Below, piece by piece: positions 1 to 8,710 of a stretch of 64,000 nucleotides of DNA (within the stretch, counting starts at the first letter, position 1; each line of letters opens with the position of its first letter). A model generated the notes under the pieces. That model saw only the letters and a list, made by a program, of their open reading frames with translations. It did not search any database and was not told the origin of the DNA. The DNA is from Acidovorax sp. Leaf78 (GTDB lineage: Bacteria > Pseudomonadota > Gammaproteobacteria > Burkholderiales > Burkholderiaceae_C), in NCBI RefSeq assembly GCF_001422735.1, contig NZ_LMLZ01000004.1, positions 90,700 through 154,699 of the forward strand, read 5' to 3'. Position numbers and translations under genes: made by a program.

Positions 1-1
1 C

Positions 2-1723
2 GTCACCAACGACGACCGCAAGATCCGCACGACCGCCACCTACCTCGACCGTGGCCTCGTGGGCGATCTCATCAACAACAACGTCAAGTTCGACGTCAAG
101 CCGCGCGAAGAAGGCTCCCTTCTCATGACCCTGCTGGTCAGCTGGGGCCCCATGCTGCTGCTGATCGGCGTGTGGGTGTACTTCATGCGCCAGATGCAGG
201 GCGGCGGCAAGGGCGGTGCCTTCAGCTTCGGCAAGAGCAAGGCGCGCATGCTGGACGAGAACAACAACCAGGTCACGTTTGCGGACGTGGCCGGTTGCGA
301 CGAGGCCAAGGAAGAAGTCAAGGAAGTCGTCGACTTCCTCAAGGACCCGCAAAAATTCCAGAAGCTCGGCGGTCGCATTCCGCGCGGTCTGCTGCTGGTG
401 GGGCCTCCCGGTACCGGCAAGACCCTGCTGGCCAAGTCCATCGCGGGCGAAGCCAAGGTGCCGTTCTTCAGTATCTCGGGTTCTGACTTCGTGGAAATGT
501 TTGTCGGCGTGGGCGCAGCCCGGGTGCGCGACATGTTCGACAACGCCAAGAAGAACGCTCCCTGCATCATCTTCATCGATGAAATCGACGCCGTGGGCCG
601 CCAGCGTGGCGCGGGCCTGGGTGGCGGCAACGACGAGCGCGAACAGACCCTGAACCAGATGCTGGTCGAGATGGACGGCTTCGAAACCAACCTGGGCGTG
701 ATCGTGGTGGCTGCCACCAACCGCCCGGACATTCTGGACGCGGCCCTGCTGCGCCCCGGTCGTTTCGACCGCCAGGTCTACGTGACGCTGCCCGACATCC
801 GTGGCCGCGAGCAGATCCTGAACGTGCACATGCGCAAGATCCCGATCGGGCAGGACGTGGCCCCGAACATCATCGCCCGCGGTACGCCCGGCATGAGCGG
901 TGCCGACTTGGCCAACCTGTGCAATGAAGCTGCCCTGATGGCTGCGCGCCGCAACGCACGCACCGTGGAAATGCAGGACTTCGAGAAGGCCAAGGACAAG
1001 ATCCTCATGGGCCCCGAGCGCAAGAGCATGGTCATGCCCGAAGAAGAGCGCCGCAACACGGCCTACCACGAGTCGGGCCACGCCCTGATCGGCAAGCTGC
1101 TGCCCAAGTGCGACCCGGTGCACAAGGTCACCATCATCCCCCGCGGCCGTGCCCTGGGCGTGACAATGAGCCTGCCTGCACAGGACCGCTACAGCTACGA
1201 CCGCGAGTACATGCTCAACCAGATCAGCATGCTGTTCGGTGGCCGTATTGCTGAAGAAGTGTTCATGAACCAGATGACCACTGGTGCCAGCAACGACTTC
1301 GAACGTGCCACGCACATTGCGCGCGACATGGTCACCCGTTACGGCATGACGGATGCCCTGGGCCCGATGGTCTATGCGGAAAACGAGGGCGAGGTGTTCC
1401 TGGGCCGTTCGGTGACCAAGACCACCACGATGAGCGAGCAGACCATGGAAAAGGTCGACATGGAAGTGCGCCGCATCATCGACGAGCAGTACAACTTGGC
1501 CCGCCGCCTGATCGAAGAGAACAGCGACAAGATGCACGCCATGGCCAAGGCCCTGCTCGAATGGGAAACCATCGACACCGAGCAGCTGGACGACATCATG
1601 GCCGGCAAGGAACCACGTCCGCCCAAGGACTGGACGCCACGCACGCCTCCCTCATCGGGCGGCGACAACTCCAGCGGCGGCACACCTGCCGTGGCCACGG
1701 ACACCGCTCCTTCGGCTGCCTGA
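2..1723 (+). CDS. ftsH: ATP-dependent zinc metalloprotease FtsH (5' end outside window)
   Basis: Membrane-anchored AAA+ protease that degrades misassembled membrane proteins and short-lived cytosolic regulators. The reading frame is open from base 2, so roughly the first 60-70 residues (first membrane helix and part of the periplasmic loop) lie outside the window; 573 residues are visible. Counting from the first visible residue, the second membrane helix is at about 37-60, Walker A GPPGTGKT at 134-141, Walker B IIFIDEID at 189-196 and the zinc-binding HESGH at 356-360. The tail is Pro/Ser/Gly-rich. A strong hairpin terminator follows 25 bp downstream. folP and glmM come next, the usual ftsH-folP-glmM order of proteobacteria. 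The GTG at 59 is internal and is not the real start. Confidence 0.98.
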   Translation, partial: VTNDDRKIRTTATYLDRGLVGDLINNNVKFDVKPREEGSLLMTLLVSWGPMLLLIGVWVYFMRQMQGGGKGGAFSFGKSKARMLDENNNQVTFADVAGCDEAKEEVKEVVDFLKDPQKFQKLGGRIPRGLLLVGPPGTGKTLLAKSIAGEAKVPFFSISGSDFVEMFVGVGAARVRDMFDNAKKNAPCIIFIDEIDAVGRQRGAGLGGGNDEREQTLNQMLVEMDGFETNLGVIVVAATNRPDILDAALLRPGRFDRQVYVTLPDIRGREQILNVHMRKIPIGQDVAPNIIARGTPGMSGADLANLCNEAALMAARRNARTVEMQDFEKAKDKILMGPERKSMVMPEEERRNTAYHESGHALIGKLLPKCDPVHKVTIIPRGRALGVTMSLPAQDRYSYDREYMLNQISMLFGGRIAEEVFMNQMTTGASNDFERATHIARDMVTRYGMTDALGPMVYAENEGEVFLGRSVTKTTTMSEQTMEKVDMEVRRIIDEQYNLARRLIEENSDKMHAMAKALLEWETIDTEQLDDIMAGKEPRPPKDWTPRTPPSSGGDNSSGGTPAVATDTAPSAA

Positions 1724-1748
1724 AGGCTGAGGTGCATTTGAACCGCTG

Positions 1749-1773
1749 AACGGGGCCTTGTGCCCCGTTTTTC
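1749..1773 (+). terminator. Rho-independent terminator after ftsH
   Basis: Perfect 8-bp stem (AACGGGGC / GCCCCGTT) with a five-base loop, followed directly by a short T run. It is placed to end the ftsH transcript, so folP probably has its own promoter or depends on read-through. Confidence 0.85.
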
Positions 1774-1893
1774 TGTTTCCGCACTGCCGATCTTGCAGCG
1801 TTGCATTTCACTCCTCCTGTCCATGCCCATCTCCCAGCGATTTGTCCGCTGCTTTGTTGCGTTCAATAGCTGCGTGCGAATGGAGCATCTCCG

Positions 1894-2736
1894 GTGACCA
1901 TGATCTGGCAGACCTCCCGCTTCGTCATCGACCTCTCCCGTCCGCAGATCATGGGAATCGTCAATGTGACGCCCGATTCGTTTTCGGATGGCGGACACCA
2001 CGGCTCCACCACTGCGGCGTTGCGGCATTGCGAGCAGTTGCTGAGCGATGGCGCGGACATCCTCGACATTGGTGGCGAGTCCACGCGCCCAGGCAGCCCG
2101 GCGGTGCCTCTGGATGAAGAGCTTGCCCGCGTGGTGCCCCTGGTACGGGATGCCATCAGCCTCGGCGTGCCGATTTCGGTAGACACCTACAAGCCCGAGG
2201 TCATGCAAGCCGTCCTGGACCTGGGCGCTGACATCGTCAACGACATCTGGGCGCTGCGCCAGCCGGGCGCCGTCGCCGCCGTGGCCGCGCACCCGCGCTG
2301 TGGCGTGTGCCTGATGCACATGCACCGCGATCCGCAGACCATGCAGGCTGCGCCCATGGAGGGCGATGTCGTAGCGCAGGTGCTATCTTTTTTAGAGCTG
2401 TCAGCGCAGAATCTGCTGGCCGCAGGCGTGCAAAAGGATCGCATCGTGGTCGACCCGGGCATTGGCTTTGGCAAGACCGTGGCGCAGAACTTCGCCCTGC
2501 TGGCGCACCAGCAACGGCTGCGCGATGCGGGCCATGCGGTGTTGGCCGGGTGGTCGCGCAAGTCGTCGCTGGGTGCGGTGACGGACCTCCCTGTGGACCA
2601 GCGCATGGTGCCCAGCGTGACCGCAGCCGTGCTGGCTGTGGAGCGGGGAGCATCTGTCTTGAGGGTGCATGACGTGCGGGATACCGCGGCGGCGTTGAAG
2701 GTGTGGGGTGCGATGCAGCAGCAGGCCGCGGGCTGA
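1894..2736 (+). CDS. folP: dihydropteroate synthase
   Basis: Condenses 6-hydroxymethyl-7,8-dihydropterin pyrophosphate with p-aminobenzoate in folate synthesis; it is the sulfonamide target. The family signature [11 protein letters not shown] is near residue 26 and the second signature, [14 protein letters not shown], is near residue 50. The 280-residue length is normal. The start is GTG at 1894, or ATG two codons later at 1900, which would fit equally well. The gene sits between ftsH and glmM as in many proteobacteria. A stretch around 2382-2407 resembles the dispersed TAGCTG-type repeat seen elsewhere in the window and is read in frame, so a short segment of the protein may derive from that repeat. 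Confidence 0.97.
   Translation: MTMIWQTSRFVIDLSRPQIMGIVNVTPDSFSDGGHHGSTTAALRHCEQLLSDGADILDIGGESTRPGSPAVPLDEELARVVPLVRDAISLGVPISVDTYKPEVMQAVLDLGADIVNDIWALRQPGAVAAVAAHPRCGVCLMHMHRDPQTMQAAPMEGDVVAQVLSFLELSAQNLLAAGVQKDRIVVDPGIGFGKTVAQNFALLAHQQRLRDAGHAVLAGWSRKSSLGAVTDLPVDQRMVPSVTAAVLAVERGASVLRVHDVRDTAAALKVWGAMQQQAAG
2382..2407 (+). repeat. degenerate TAGCTG-type dispersed repeat inside folP
   Basis: GCTATC, a T run, then AGAGCTGTCAGCGC matches the left half of the repeat seen more completely at 6179 and 46037. It is read in frame inside folP. Assignment is by eye and the copy is short. Confidence 0.4.
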
Positions 2737-2843
2737 CGCTGCGATGTGTCGCCCGCGCTGGTCGGCGCAGGCGGTGCGGTTTTTTCAGGGCGCCGAGGGG
2801 CGCTCTACAACGAATAACGAGATACACGAGGAGACGCTCGAAC

Positions 2844-4178
2844 ATGACACGCCAATATTTTGGAACCGATGGCATCCGCGGTACGGTGGGGCAGCCCCCC
2901 ATCACCCCGGACTTTGTGCTGCGCCTGGCCCATGCCGTGGGCCGCGTACTGCGCCGCACCGAAGAGCGCCCCACGGTGCTGATCGGCAAGGACACCCGCA
3001 TCTCCGGCTACATGCTCGAGAGCGCGCTCGAGTCCGGCTTCAACTCCGCCGGGGTAGACGTGGTGCTGCTCGGCCCTCTGCCCACCCCCGGTGTGGCCTA
3101 CCTCACGCGGGCCCAGCGGGCCAGCCTGGGGGTGGTCATCAGTGCCAGCCACAACCCGTATCCCGACAACGGCATCAAGTTCTTCAGTGCCCAGGGCACC
3201 AAGCTGCCCGACGCGTGGGAGCTGGCGGTAGAGACGGCCGTGGCAGAACCACCCGTGTGGGCGGATTCGGCCAGCCTCGGCAAAGCCCGGCGCCTGGACG
3301 ATGCGGCCGGCCGCTACATCGAATTCTGCAAGAGCACCTTTCCGCAGGACCTCACTCTCAAGGGCGTCAAGATCGTGGTGGACGCTGCGCACGGTGCGGC
3401 CTACCAGGTGGCGCCCAAGGTGTTTCATGAGCTGGGGGCCGAGGTGCTGTCCATCGGCTGCGCGCCCGACGGCCTCAACATCAACCGCGACGTGGGTGCC
3501 ACCCACCCCGATGCGCTGGTGCGCGCCGTGCGTGCCAACCGCGCGGATTACGGCGTTGCCCTGGACGGCGATGCCGACCGGCTGCAGGTGGTGGACGCCA
3601 CCGGTCGTTTGTACAACGGGGACGAGTTGCTGTACCTGATGGCCGCCGACCGCATGGGCCGCGACGAGCATGTGCCCGGCGTGGTGGGCACGCTGATGAC
3701 CAACATGGCGGTGGAAGTCGCATTGCAGGCGCGCGGCGTGAAGTTCGTGCGTGCCAAGGTGGGTGACCGGTACGTGCTGGAAGAGCTGGCCCGTAACCGC
3801 TGGGTGCTGGGCGGAGAGGGCTCCGGCCATCTGCTGGCCCTGGACCGCCACACCACGGGCGACGGCCTGGTGAGTGCGTTGCAGGTGCTGCAGGCCTGCG
3901 TGCGCAGTGGCCGCACGCTGTCCCAGTTGCTTGCCGAGGTCACGCTGTATCCGCAGGTACTGCTCAACGTCCGTCTGGCGCCGGGGCAGGACTGGAAGGC
4001 CAATCGTCTCTTGGAGGACACCACGCGCAGCGTGGAGCAGGAGCTGGGCTCGTCAGGCCGTGTGCTGATCCGCGCCAGCGGCACCGAGCCGCTGCTGCGG
4101 GTGATGGTGGAAGCGCGTGATGCCCAGCAGGCCAGCCTGTGCGCGCAAAAGCTCGCCGACGCGGCCCGTGCTGGCTGA
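2844..4178 (+). CDS. glmM: phosphoglucosamine mutase
   Basis: Converts glucosamine-6-phosphate to glucosamine-1-phosphate for UDP-GlcNAc, and so for peptidoglycan and LPS. The 444 residues begin [13 protein letters not shown]. The start is ATG 2844; the open frame runs further upstream but that part lacks family similarity. The catalytic phosphoserine loop SASHNP places the serine at residue 102, as in E. coli GlmM. The metal loop DGDADR starts at 241 and the sugar-binding GEGSGH motif is present. It lies 107 bp after folP. Confidence 0.98.
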   Translation: MTRQYFGTDGIRGTVGQPPITPDFVLRLAHAVGRVLRRTEERPTVLIGKDTRISGYMLESALESGFNSAGVDVVLLGPLPTPGVAYLTRAQRASLGVVISASHNPYPDNGIKFFSAQGTKLPDAWELAVETAVAEPPVWADSASLGKARRLDDAAGRYIEFCKSTFPQDLTLKGVKIVVDAAHGAAYQVAPKVFHELGAEVLSIGCAPDGLNINRDVGATHPDALVRAVRANRADYGVALDGDADRLQVVDATGRLYNGDELLYLMAADRMGRDEHVPGVVGTLMTNMAVEVALQARGVKFVRAKVGDRYVLEELARNRWVLGGEGSGHLLALDRHTTGDGLVSALQVLQACVRSGRTLSQLLAEVTLYPQVLLNVRLAPGQDWKANRLLEDTTRSVEQELGSSGRVLIRASGTEPLLRVMVEARDAQQASLCAQKLADAARAG

Positions 4179-4225
4179 TCGCGCCGAAGCATCTCGCGGG
4201 CAGCCGGCCCAGCCGCTCAGCCCGG

Positions 4226-4253
4226 CCAGCCCAGCCCAGCCCAGCCCAGCCAG
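4226..4253. repeat. short AGCCC tandem repeat
   Basis: Four exact AGCCC units plus a partial one in the gap between glmM and the GNAT gene. It looks like a simple-sequence tract that could vary in length by slippage. No coding or clear regulatory role is visible. Confidence 0.7.
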
Positions 4254-4370
4254 TCGCTTACCTGTCTCCGCTTGCCGAAAAGTGGGCGGGTGGGGCGATC
4301 CGGTACGCTGTCACCGTGACTGCCGAAGCCACCTTACCGAAGCCACTTTAAGCCGCTCAGGATTCCTCTC

Positions 4371-4949
4371 ATGTCGTCTGCCGCTTTGACTTCCACTTCG
4401 ACACCCATCGCCATCGCCATCGACGTCCGGCGCGTGGACTTTGCCAACGCCCGCGATACACAGGCCTTGGTCGATCTGCTCGACGGCTATGCGCGCGACG
4501 CAGCGGGCGGCGGCGAGCCGCTCAGTGACGAGGTGAAGCAGGGGCTGCCAGAGGCGCTGCGGCAGCGCCCACAGGCCTTCAGCGTGATCGCCTGGGCTGC
4601 AGACCCTTTGGCTTCAGGGGGCGAAGTGCCCGTGGGGCTGGTCAATTGCCTGGAGGGCTTTTCTACCTTTGCCTGCAAGCCTTTGGTCAACTTGCACGAC
4701 GTGGTTGTCGCGCCCGGGTGGCGCGGCCACCGCATCGCGCAGAGCATGCTCAAAGCCGTGGAGGCGATGGCGCGCGAGCGTGGCGCCTGCAAGCTGACGC
4801 TGGAGGTGCTGTCGGGCAACCACAGCGCCCTGCGCGCCTATGAGCGCGAGGGCTTTGCGGCCTACACTCTGGACCCCAGCATGGGGCAAGCGCAATTTTT
4901 GCAGAAGGTGCTGGACGGGGCAGGGTACCTGCCGCCGGCCGCACCCTGA
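4371..4949 (+). CDS. GNAT family N-acetyltransferase
   Basis: Soluble 192-residue acetyltransferase of the GNAT fold, substrate unknown. The acetyl-CoA loop is the VVVAPGWRGHRIAQSML segment (residues about 112-128), which has the expected V-x-P-x-x-R-x-x-x-[IL]-A pattern. The C-terminal NHSALRAYEREGF motif is typical of the fold's last helix and strand. No strong Shine-Dalgarno sequence is visible before ATG 4371. It is followed 24 bp later by an amino-acid-binding protein gene, but there is no evidence that the two act together. Confidence 0.9.
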   Translation: MSSAALTSTSTPIAIAIDVRRVDFANARDTQALVDLLDGYARDAAGGGEPLSDEVKQGLPEALRQRPQAFSVIAWAADPLASGGEVPVGLVNCLEGFSTFACKPLVNLHDVVVAPGWRGHRIAQSMLKAVEAMARERGACKLTLEVLSGNHSALRAYEREGFAAYTLDPSMGQAQFLQKVLDGAGYLPPAAP

Positions 4950-4973
4950 AAATTTCCCAGGAGATAACACCGC

Positions 4974-6020
4974 ATGAAGACATCGTGGGACCAGATCGCT
5001 GTGATGGGGTTTGCCGCATTGACAGCGTTGACAGCCCTGGCTGCGGCGCCCTCGGCGCATGCCGGCAAGACGCTGGACGGCATCAAGGCGCGGGGGCAAC
5101 TGGTGTGCGGCGTCAACACCGGCCTGGCCGGGTTTGCGATGGCCGACGCGAGCGGCAAATGGTCGGGCCTGGACGTGGACGTGTGCCGCGCTTTGGCGGC
5201 CGCGGTGCTCGGTGATGGACAGAAGGTCAAGTACGTGCCGGTGGACGTGCCCCAGCGCTTTACCGCGCTGCAGTCGGGCGAGGTGGACGTGCTCTCGCGC
5301 AACACCACGTTCTCGCTCACGCGCGACGCATCGCTGGGCTTGCACCAGACGGTGGTGACCTACTACGACGGGCAGGGCTTCATCGTCCCCACCAAGAGCA
5401 AGATCAAGAGCGCCCGCCAGCTCAAGGGGCAGACCGTGTGCGTGCAGTCGGGCACCACCACCGAGAAGAATCTGCTCGACTATTCACGCGCCAACGGCCT
5501 GGACGTCAAGCCCGTGATGTTCGAGAAGATCGACGTGGCCACCAGTGCCTATCTGGCGGGCCGCTGCACGGCCTACACCACGGATGCGTCGGGCCTGGCG
5601 TCCTTGCGCAGCACTGTGCGCGACGGAGCTGCGGTACACACCATCCTCCCGGACCTGATCTCCAAGGAACCCCTCGGCCCCCTGGTACGCCGGGGCGACG
5701 ACGAGTGGTTTGCGGTGGTCAAGTGGGTCATTTACGGCCTCATCGAATCCGAAGAATATGGCGTGACGCAGGCCAACGCGGACCAACTGAAAGCCAGCAG
5801 CACGAACCCGGTCGTGCAGCGCATTCTGGGCACGTCGGAAGACACGGGCAAGCTGCTGGGCCTGGACCGGGACTGGATGCTGCGGGCCGTCAAGACCACG
5901 GGCAATTACGGCGAAATCTTCGACCGCAATGTCGGCCCCAAGTCCGCGCTGGGACTGCCCCGCGGGCTGAACAACCAGTGGAACAAACAGGGGCTGATGT
6001 ACGCCTTCCCGATCCGTTGA
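4974..6020 (+). CDS. amino-acid ABC transporter substrate-binding protein (family 3, AapJ/BztA-like)
   Basis: Periplasmic solute-binding protein of about 348 residues. It has a clear signal peptide of about 30 residues ending AHA before GKTLDG, and a good Shine-Dalgarno (AGGAGA) upstream of the ATG. The mature part begins with the family-3 pattern ARGQLVCGVNTG and contains DVCRALAAAVLGD, as in the general L-amino-acid binding proteins AapJ and BztA. No permease or ATPase gene lies nearby, so its partners must be elsewhere or it acts as an orphan receptor. Amino-acid specificity cannot be read from sequence alone. Confidence 0.92.
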   Translation: MKTSWDQIAVMGFAALTALTALAAAPSAHAGKTLDGIKARGQLVCGVNTGLAGFAMADASGKWSGLDVDVCRALAAAVLGDGQKVKYVPVDVPQRFTALQSGEVDVLSRNTTFSLTRDASLGLHQTVVTYYDGQGFIVPTKSKIKSARQLKGQTVCVQSGTTTEKNLLDYSRANGLDVKPVMFEKIDVATSAYLAGRCTAYTTDASGLASLRSTVRDGAAVHTILPDLISKEPLGPLVRRGDDEWFAVVKWVIYGLIESEEYGVTQANADQLKASSTNPVVQRILGTSEDTGKLLGLDRDWMLRAVKTTGNYGEIFDRNVGPKSALGLPRGLNNQWNKQGLMYAFPIR

Positions 6021-6178
6021 AGACTTGACGGTGTTTACGGCGTAACGGCGTGGGGTGTGACTGCTACCGCGGTGGATACGGCCCAGCGTGCCGGTAGGCC
6101 TGCTGCTGCGTGGGTAGCAGCAGCAACAGCAACAGCGCAGAAGCACCTTGGGGCTGCAAAGAGGTCGGCTCTTGGCTT

Positions 6179-6234
6179 GCTATTAAAAATATAGCTGCTT
6201 GCGCTTGTCTATCAAGCGGTAGGTCTTGTTTTTA
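6179..6234 (+). repeat. TAGCTG-type dispersed repeat (intergenic copy)
   Basis: Begins GCTATTAAAAATATAGCTGC and continues GCGCTTG...CAAGCGG...TTGTTTTT. The inner CGCTTG/CAAGCG arms are inverted. It is the most complete intergenic copy and lies in the 295-bp gap 6021-6315. Related copies are at 37721, 46037 and 58102, with weaker ones at 2382 and 27390. The rest of the gap shows no gene. Confidence 0.7.
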
Positions 6235-6315
6235 TCTAGATCCGATGCGCAGTGGCCCTGAGCTGGAGGCAAAGTTGTCGCACTGCAGAGGTGTGTTGTC
6301 TTGGCGCAAAGACAG

Positions 6316-8544
6316 TCAGTGCACCAGTTGCTGCCGCATGAAGACTTCCAGCTCCGGTGCGGCCAGGGGCATACTGAAGTGGTAGCCCTGCGCCTCGTCG
6401 CAGCCTTGTTCCAGCAAAAAGGCCAGCTGCCCTTCCGTTTCCACACCCTCTGCCGTGGTGCGCATGCCCAGTGCCTGGGCCATGCGGATGATGGCGCTCA
6501 CGATGGCTCGGTCGTTGCCATCGTCGCCCAGGTCGCGCACGAACGATTGGTCGATCTTGAGCTTGAAGATCTGAAAGCGCTTGAGCTGGCTCAGCGATGA
6601 GTAGCCCGTACCGAAGTCGTCCATCGACATGCGTACGCCGCGCGCATGCAGTTGGTCCATGGTGGCCACGGCGGCATGGGGGTCGTCCACGGCCACGCCT
6701 TCGGTCAGCTCTAGTTCCAGCGCATTTGGCGGCAGGTCGAACTCCGCCAGGACGCGGCTCACCATCTCGGGCAGTTGCGGCTGGCGGAACTGGATCGCCG
6801 ACAGGTTCACTGCCATCATCAGGCCAGGGAATCCATCGGCGCGCCACACCTTCAGCTGTGCCAGCGCCGTGCGAAGTACCCACTCGCCAATCTGCAGGAT
6901 CTGGCCGCTGTCTTCGGCGATAGGGATGAACTCTGCAGGCGAGATGGCGCCCAGTTGCGGGTGGTTCCAGCGCAGCAGGGCCTCCACGCTGCGCACGGCG
7001 CCTGTGGTCAGGCTCATCTGGGGCTGGTAGTGCAGTTGCAGCTGGTTGCGCTCCAGGGCGCGGCGCAGGGCGTTTTCAAGCTGCAGCGCGCGCACGGACT
7101 GGGCCTGCATCTCGGGCGTGAAGAACTTGAAGGTGTTGCGCCCATCGAGCTTGGCCCGGTACATGGCCACGTCGGCCGACTGGGTCAGCGTGTCGAAGTC
7201 GGCGCCGTCCTGCGGAAACAGTGCGATGCCCATGGAGGGCGCCATGGTCAGCTCGTGGTGATCGATCTGGTAATGCTGGCGCGAGGCCTCCTGCAGCTTG
7301 CCTGCCACGCGGGCTGCGCCGTGGGCATTGGCACCCGGTAGCAGCAGCACGAACTCATCGCCGCCCAGGCGCGACACGGTGTCCTTGTCCCGCACCACGG
7401 CGCGCAGCCGCTTGGCGATCTCCACCAGCAGCACATCGCCCACGCGGTGGCCCAGCGAGTCGTTCACGTGCTTGAAATGGTCCAGGTCCAGGAAGATCAC
7501 GGCCAGCGGCGTGTTGCCCTCCTGCGCCACGCGGATGGCCTGCTGCGCCCGTTCGGACAGCAGCGTGCGGTTGGGCAGGCCGGTCAGGGCGTCGTAGTGG
7601 GCCAGCCAGTAGATGCGCTCCTGGTCCGCCTTGCGGTCGCTGATCTCGCGGTGCAGGTTGTCCACCGTCTCGCGCAGTTCCTGGGTGCGGTCCTGTACCT
7701 GTTGCTCCAGGTCCTCGTGCGCCCGCGCCAGGGCCGCTTGGGCCTGTTTGCGCTCGGTGATGTCCATGGTGATCCAGATGGCGCCCTGCGACGCGTCCGC
7801 AGGGTCCAGCGACTTGCTGCGCACTTCGCAGATCACGGGGGTGCCGTCCTTGCGGCACAACTCCACCTCGCCCTCGTAGGTCAAGCCTGCCGCCATGGGC
7901 GGATAGCACCGGCGGCCCACCTCGTCCCAGGCCGCGTCGCTGGCATACCAGCGGCGCGACGAGCTGCCGACCAGCTCGCCAGGCTGGTAGCCCAGCATCT
8001 GCTCGAAATGGTGGTTGCAGCGCGTCAACTGCCGGTCGCGCAGGAAGACGATGCCCACCATGGCACTGTCGAACAGCAACTGTTTTTCGCTAACGGCCGC
8101 GTTCAGTGCGGCTTCGGCGCGTTTTTGTTCGTCGATGTCGTCAACGATCCAGATCGAGCCTTCGGCCGTGTCGTGCGGATTGATGAGGCGCCCCGTGAGG
8201 CTTCCCCAGAACAGGCTGCCATCGCGCCGGCGCAGGGGGCGTTCGATGCGAAACGACTGGCCCTGTGCCAGCACCGGGTAGGCCGTGCGCCCCAGTTCCC
8301 TGAAGGCGTCGCGGTCGGGGTAGAAGGCTTCGGTGTTTTGCCCCACCACCCGCTCGGCACTGGCGTAGCCAAAGATCTCCGCATACCGCTGGTTGCACCG
8401 CACCACGCTGCGCTGGCGCAGAAAGACGATGCCGACGCCTGCACTGTCGAGCAAGGTTTGCTGTTCGCGCAAGGCGCGCTGCAGGGGTGTTTGGGGGGCG
8501 GCTCCAGGACGCTGCAACTCTGGAGCGCCGTAGGGCGCGGACAT
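6316..8544 (-). CDS. PAS-PAS-GGDEF-EAL cyclic-di-GMP signalling protein
   Basis: Predicted cytoplasmic diguanylate cyclase/phosphodiesterase of 742 residues. Order: PAS at about 33-147, PAS at about 155-265, a coiled-coil linker, GGDEF at about 300-470 and EAL at about 480-735. The cyclase motif is intact (SRLGGDEF). EAL catalytic motifs are also intact: EALLRW, NLSA, ELTEG, DDFGTGYSSL, KIDQSFV and AEGVE. Both activities are therefore possible, with the net direction set by the PAS sensors. There is no signal peptide or membrane helix. A second GGDEF-EAL gene lies just upstream on the same strand, and the two EAL domains are close in sequence, suggesting an old duplication. Confidence 0.95.
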   Translation of the reverse strand: MSAPYGAPELQRPGAAPQTPLQRALREQQTLLDSAGVGIVFLRQRSVVRCNQRYAEIFGYASAERVVGQNTEAFYPDRDAFRELGRTAYPVLAQGQSFRIERPLRRRDGSLFWGSLTGRLINPHDTAEGSIWIVDDIDEQKRAEAALNAAVSEKQLLFDSAMVGIVFLRDRQLTRCNHHFEQMLGYQPGELVGSSSRRWYASDAAWDEVGRRCYPPMAAGLTYEGEVELCRKDGTPVICEVRSKSLDPADASQGAIWITMDITERKQAQAALARAHEDLEQQVQDRTQELRETVDNLHREISDRKADQERIYWLAHYDALTGLPNRTLLSERAQQAIRVAQEGNTPLAVIFLDLDHFKHVNDSLGHRVGDVLLVEIAKRLRAVVRDKDTVSRLGGDEFVLLLPGANAHGAARVAGKLQEASRQHYQIDHHELTMAPSMGIALFPQDGADFDTLTQSADVAMYRAKLDGRNTFKFFTPEMQAQSVRALQLENALRRALERNQLQLHYQPQMSLTTGAVRSVEALLRWNHPQLGAISPAEFIPIAEDSGQILQIGEWVLRTALAQLKVWRADGFPGLMMAVNLSAIQFRQPQLPEMVSRVLAEFDLPPNALELELTEGVAVDDPHAAVATMDQLHARGVRMSMDDFGTGYSSLSQLKRFQIFKLKIDQSFVRDLGDDGNDRAIVSAIIRMAQALGMRTTAEGVETEGQLAFLLEQGCDEAQGYHFSMPLAAPELEVFMRQQLVH

Positions 8545-8710
8545 GGAAACCGGGAGCGATGGAATGCCGGAGGCAGGAAATTTGTACCAAATTGTAGCAG
8601 TGCCACCTCACAGCCGAACCTGCGGGCGGATGGCTGCTCGGTAGTGCAGCCCCTGAGCACCTGCACAGCAGGCGTTGCTCGTGCTCACCTTCACCTGCTT
8701 GCTGGCCCCT